The notes under the pieces were generated by a model, which saw nothing but the letters and a program-made list of their open reading frames with translations, was not told where the DNA came from and did no database searches. From Coriobacteriaceae bacterium (GTDB lineage Bacteria; Actinomycetota; Coriobacteriia; Coriobacteriales; Coriobacteriaceae), in assembly GCA_025993015.1 (NCBI GenBank), contig DAJPFV010000001.1, positions 620,001 to 684,000 on the forward strand: a stretch of DNA of 64,000 nucleotides. The letters run 5' to 3'. Numbering within the stretch: position 1 is the first letter of the stretch; each line of letters begins with the position of its first letter. Positions 61,185-64,000 of the stretch are shown piece after piece. Made by a program: the position numbers and the translations under genes.

Positions 61185-62612
61185 TTATGCCTCGACGGTA
61201 TCCAGATCAAAGCCAAAGTAGCGGACCGCGTTGTTGTAGCTGATGTCGCGCACGATGGTGCCCAGCAGCTCCATGTCGGCCGGATACTTGCCCTGCTCAA
61301 CCCACTCGCCGATCACGCTGCACAGCACGCGACGGAAGTACTCGTGACGCGGGTAGGACAGGAAGGAGCGGGAGTCGGTAAGCATGCCCACAAAGTTGCC
61401 CAGCACGCCCTCGTTTGCCAGGGCCGTGAGCTGCTCGCGCATACCGACCTCGTTGTCGTTGAACCACCAGGCAGAACCGTTCTGGATCTTACCGGCGGTC
61501 GGAGCCTCCTGGAAGCAGCCCATCACGGTATCGATCATGGTGTTATCGATGGGGTTCAGGCTGTACAGGATGGTCTTGGGCAAGCCGCAGGTCTCCTGAA
61601 TGGAGTTGAGGAAATCGGCAAGCTGGTCGGACGGCGTGTAGTTGGAGATGCAATCGTAGCCGGTATCGGGGCCGAGCTTGGCAAACATGGCGCGGTTGTT
61701 GTCGCGCTTGCAGCCAAAGTGCAGCTGCATGGCCCAGCCCAGACGGACATACTCGCCGGCAACGAACTGCATAAAGGCAGTCTTGTACTTGAGGATCTCT
61801 TCCTCGGTAAGCGGCTCAGCAGCCAGACCCTTGGCAAAGATGGCCTCGATCTCATCGGCGGTAGCCGGGACGTACATAACGTAGTCAAGTGCGTGGTCGG
61901 AGGCGCGGCAGCCCAGCTCGTGAGCAACGTCGTAGCGCTTGGAGATGGCAGACTTCATGCCCTCGAAGTCGCTGACCTCAACGCCGGCAACCTCGGAGAG
62001 GTGCTTGCAGTAGTCGGCAAACTCCTGACCGCGCTCGATACGCAGAGCGGCGTCGGGACGCATGGCGGGAACGACCTGAACGTCAAAACTGTCATCGGCA
62101 GCAATCTTCTTGTGCCACTCAAAGCTGTCGGCAGGGTCGTCGGTAGTGCAGATCATGCGGACGTTGGACTGCTTGATTAGGTTGCGGCAGGTAAAGCTGG
62201 CCTCGGCGAGCTTGGCGTTGGCAAGGTCCCAGACCTCCTGGGCGGTCTTGCCGTTGAGGACGCCCTCGTAGCCAAAGTAGCGCTTAAGCTCCAGGTGGCT
62301 CCACTCAAAGACGGGGTTGCCAACGCAGCGACCCAGGGTCTCGGCCCACTTTTGGAACTTCTCGCGAGCAGGGGCATCGCCAGTGATAAAACGCTCGTCG
62401 ACGCCGTTGGCGCGCATCAGGCGCCACTTGTAGTGGTCGCCGCCCAGCCAAACCTCGGTGATGTTCTCGAAACGCTTGTCCTCCCAGATCTCCTTGGGGG
62501 AAATGTGGCAGTGGTAGTCGACGATGGGCATGCCCTTGGCAAAGTTGTGGAACAGCTCCTCGCCGGTCTTGGTGCTCAGCAGGAAATCCTGATCGTCCAT
62601 AAAGTTTTTCAT
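61185..62612 (-). CDS. uxaC: Uronate isomerase UxaC
   Basis: 475 residues; ATG at 62612 after AAAGGGG. Amidohydrolase-like barrel with the HCHISPKEIW metal site near residue 34 and the conserved FGCKRDNN and WWFND segments. It isomerises galacturonate to tagaturonate (and glucuronate to fructuronate). First gene of the operon, directly after two perfect or nearly perfect LacI-type operators. Confidence 0.94.
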   Translation of the reverse strand: MKNFMDDQDFLLSTKTGEELFHNFAKGMPIVDYHCHISPKEIWEDKRFENITEVWLGGDHYKWRLMRANGVDERFITGDAPAREKFQKWAETLGRCVGNPVFEWSHLELKRYFGYEGVLNGKTAQEVWDLANAKLAEASFTCRNLIKQSNVRMICTTDDPADSFEWHKKIAADDSFDVQVVPAMRPDAALRIERGQEFADYCKHLSEVAGVEVSDFEGMKSAISKRYDVAHELGCRASDHALDYVMYVPATADEIEAIFAKGLAAEPLTEEEILKYKTAFMQFVAGEYVRLGWAMQLHFGCKRDNNRAMFAKLGPDTGYDCISNYTPSDQLADFLNSIQETCGLPKTILYSLNPIDNTMIDTVMGCFQEAPTAGKIQNGSAWWFNDNEVGMREQLTALANEGVLGNFVGMLTDSRSFLSYPRHEYFRRVLCSVIGEWVEQGKYPADMELLGTIVRDISYNNAVRYFGFDLDTVEA

Positions 62613-62664
62613 CAAACAGCCCCTTTGCTGGCAAGGCGGGCGCACGGCGCGCTCGTTATCCTTT

Positions 62665-62760
62665 AGGTGAACGTTCACTATACTAATCCATTGCAACTCA
62701 AAAGGTGAACGTTCACCTAACCACCATGGGGTGAACGGTAGGTTTTGCCCGTTCAACGGT
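62665..62760 (-). promoter_or_regulatory. uxaC promoter with uronate-type operators
   Basis: AGGTGAACGTTCACTA (62665-62680) overlaps a -10 (TATAGT on the minus strand). AGGTGAACGTTCACCT (62703-62718) is a perfect copy, and half sites GTGAACGG and CGTTCAACGG lie at 62731-62759. Spaced copies suggest looping or cooperative binding by the adjacent LacI protein. Confidence 0.65.
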
Positions 62761-62850
62761 TGCCGGAGCTGTGACTTGCATGTATTGCGGACCGGTTGGC
62801 GTCCCCGAACACCGAACTTGAGCGCTTTTGCTCAGGTGGGTCATGTTCCG

Positions 62851-63044
62851 ACGTGCATTTTTGGGAGTATTCAGCATCGAAGCGCGCCGCGCGCCGTCCT
62901 CGGCGCCCCGTTTGGTGCGCATATTGCGTCCGATCGGCATAAAAAGTGCCGCCGACGGCGAAATACGCCACCGGCGGCACTTAAAACAGTCGTTCTGCGC
63001 CTCATTCAGGGCATGCCAATGCTGAATACTCCCAAAATGCACGT
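62851..63044. repeat. Long inverted repeat around the LacI terminator
   Basis: Arms 62851-62877 and 63019-63044 (27 and 26 bases, differing by one T) begin ACGTGCATTTTTGGGAGTAT and enclose 141 bases containing the hairpin at 62941. No transposase gene or target duplication is visible. It may be a small mobile element or a large RNA stem. No credible gene is seen in the surrounding gap. Confidence 0.75.
62941..62982 (-). terminator. Terminator-like hairpin past the LacI gene
   Basis: AAGTGCCGCCG/CGGCGGCACTT with inner GGCG/CGCC pairs; A/T runs on both sides, so it may work in both directions. Confidence 0.75.
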
Positions 63045-63071
63045 CGCAAGAGGGGGTACCTGCCCGATCGA

Positions 63072-64000
63072 CTAAATTCCCGCAAGTTCGCAGTAGCGAT
63101 CGACATTGCTGGCAAATACCATCTCGACGGCGCCCTTCTGGACGGGCACCGTCGGGGTCCTTCCCCACAGCAGATAATCGCCCAGCGTCTTAGCGCCGCG
63201 ATACGCCAGGCTCGTCGGGTCCTTATAGACAATATTGGTAAAGATACCGCGGCGCAAGGCCAGGGCGCTTTCGGGAAACAGGTCGTTGCCGATCACCATA
63301 ACCTGACCGGCCTTGCCGCTCGAGACAAGCGCATCGGCAACCACTTCGGAACCAACGGCAAAAACGCTACAAATGAGCTCAGGGGCGTCCGGCGCACTCA
63401 AGCGCTTTTCGAGCTCATGCTTGAGCTGTTTGACTTGCGCATGGGCACCGGCAAGGTCCTCGACCTGCCATGGAATATCTCGTTCGCGCAGGTAATTGTG
63501 GAAGGCACGGGCGGTTAGATAGTGTGAATCGGTATAGGGGTCGCCCGCTAGCAGGAGCACGCGGGCATCGACACCAGCGGCGTGAACCAAGTTGACCGCC
63601 TGCTCGGCCATCAGGCTGCCCGCCGTTGAATAATCAGCCAGACTGGCGCCCAGACGGTCGAGGTGCGGACGGTCGCCGTCGACGAGCTCGATCGTCACGC
63701 CCGCCTCGGCAATCTGCCCCAAAAGCTCAGTTGCACGATCGTCGCCCGGCGCATAGGCGAGCAAGCCATCGATCTTCTCGCCCACCTGCAAACGCTCGTC
63801 GATTTGCTCGAGCGCATCAGCGTAGCCGCCCACGCCAAATTCAACACGCTCAACCGTAATGCCCTGGTCGATGACCTCCTGTTCAAAGCGATTGCAGCCT
63901 TCCCACAGGTAACGGAAAAAGTACGCTCCCTCGCGCGATGCGCGGGGCAGGCAAAACACCAGATTGATGTCCTTGCGGCGCAGGCTTGAGGCACTTGTGT
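63072..64000 (-). CDS. LacI-family regulator (probable uronate regulator), 5' end beyond window
   Basis: The frame is open to the right edge and ends at 63072. What is present is the effector-binding domain (LRRKDINLVFCLPRASREG at its start, then LLAYAPGDDRATELLG, VMVIGNDLF, and GRTPTVPVQKGAVEMVF near the end). The helix-turn-helix lies outside the window. It is upstream of uxaCBA on the same strand, and even palindromes with central CG (AGGTGAACGTTCACCT) lie before uxaC and all other pectin and uronate units. It is therefore the best candidate regulator of that set. Confidence 0.85.
   Translation of the reverse strand, partial: TSASSLRRKDINLVFCLPRASREGAYFFRYLWEGCNRFEQEVIDQGITVERVEFGVGGYADALEQIDERLQVGEKIDGLLAYAPGDDRATELLGQIAEAGVTIELVDGDRPHLDRLGASLADYSTAGSLMAEQAVNLVHAAGVDARVLLLAGDPYTDSHYLTARAFHNYLRERDIPWQVEDLAGAHAQVKQLKHELEKRLSAPDAPELICSVFAVGSEVVADALVSSGKAGQVMVIGNDLFPESALALRRGIFTNIVYKDPTSLAYRGAKTLGDYLLWGRTPTVPVQKGAVEMVFASNVDRYCELAGI

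Noticed and set aside
62851..63044. Inverted repeat considered as a complete insertion sequence
   Set aside because: The interior is only 141 bases, with no transposase frame and no visible target duplication.
62731..63075. Open frame of 114 codons in the uxaC-LacI gap
   Set aside because: It runs through operators, an inverted repeat and a terminator hairpin, has no ribosome site and no recognisable sequence.

Overview
The window looks like chromosomal DNA of a GC-rich gut actinobacterium of the Coriobacteriia, most probably Collinsella. This is inferred from gene content (kdpFABC/DE, hexuronate and pectin catabolism, an OmpR-type GlnR-like regulator beside a glutamine synthetase homologue, Gram-positive sortase-dependent pili) and from many small hairpin repeats between genes. 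No database search was possible.

Layout. 1-4766: a sortase-type pilus locus with a backbone pilin running off the left edge and a large beta-helix surface protein broken by a one-base frameshift. 5273-24308: housekeeping and transport genes (HAD phosphatase, MFS exporter, moaA and a moaC-mobB fusion, a putative PD-(D/E)XK protein, a heterodimeric ABC exporter, a MATE pump with its MerR regulator, ligA, an HtrA protease, a GlnR-like regulator and a divergent GlnA). 24444-30454: the 2-keto-3-deoxygluconate (KDG) branch: a LacI regulator, kdgK, kdgA, a GntR regulator, a HIT protein and a YczE-like membrane protein, with duplicated promoter, operator and structured leader modules. 30481-36420: accessory genes (an ATPase behind seven tandem decamers, an AlbA_2-type regulator, a GntR remnant, the dhuD/dhuI pair, a HEPN/MNT toxin-antitoxin). 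36430-48208: an enoate-reductase-type flavoenzyme, kdpFABC with divergent kdpDE, and a GltD-like oxidoreductase. 48313-64000: a pectin and galacturonate island (transporter, GH28, esterases, a pectin methylesterase fusion, GH105, uxaA/B/C and a LacI regulator cut by the right edge).

How it fits together. The GH28, GH105 and esterase proteins have no signal peptides, so oligogalacturonides are probably imported and then de-esterified and cut inside the cell. Galacturonate would pass through UxaC, UxaB and UxaA to KDG. Unsaturated uronates released by GH105 would pass through DhuI and DhuD to KDG. KdgK and KdgA then give pyruvate and glyceraldehyde-3-phosphate. Two operator types mark this network: AGGTGAACGTTCACCT (probably read by the right-edge LacI protein) and ACGAAACCGATTTCGT (probably read by the LacI protein beside kdgK).

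The strongest candidates for something undescribed are two RNA-like elements, each seen twice. One is a long hairpin with an invariant loop but different stem sequences. The other is a multi-stem leader whose helices covary around conserved single-stranded blocks; it lies just upstream of kdgA and of the YczE-like gene. Together they suggest a regulatory RNA, possibly a riboswitch, in the KDG regulon.
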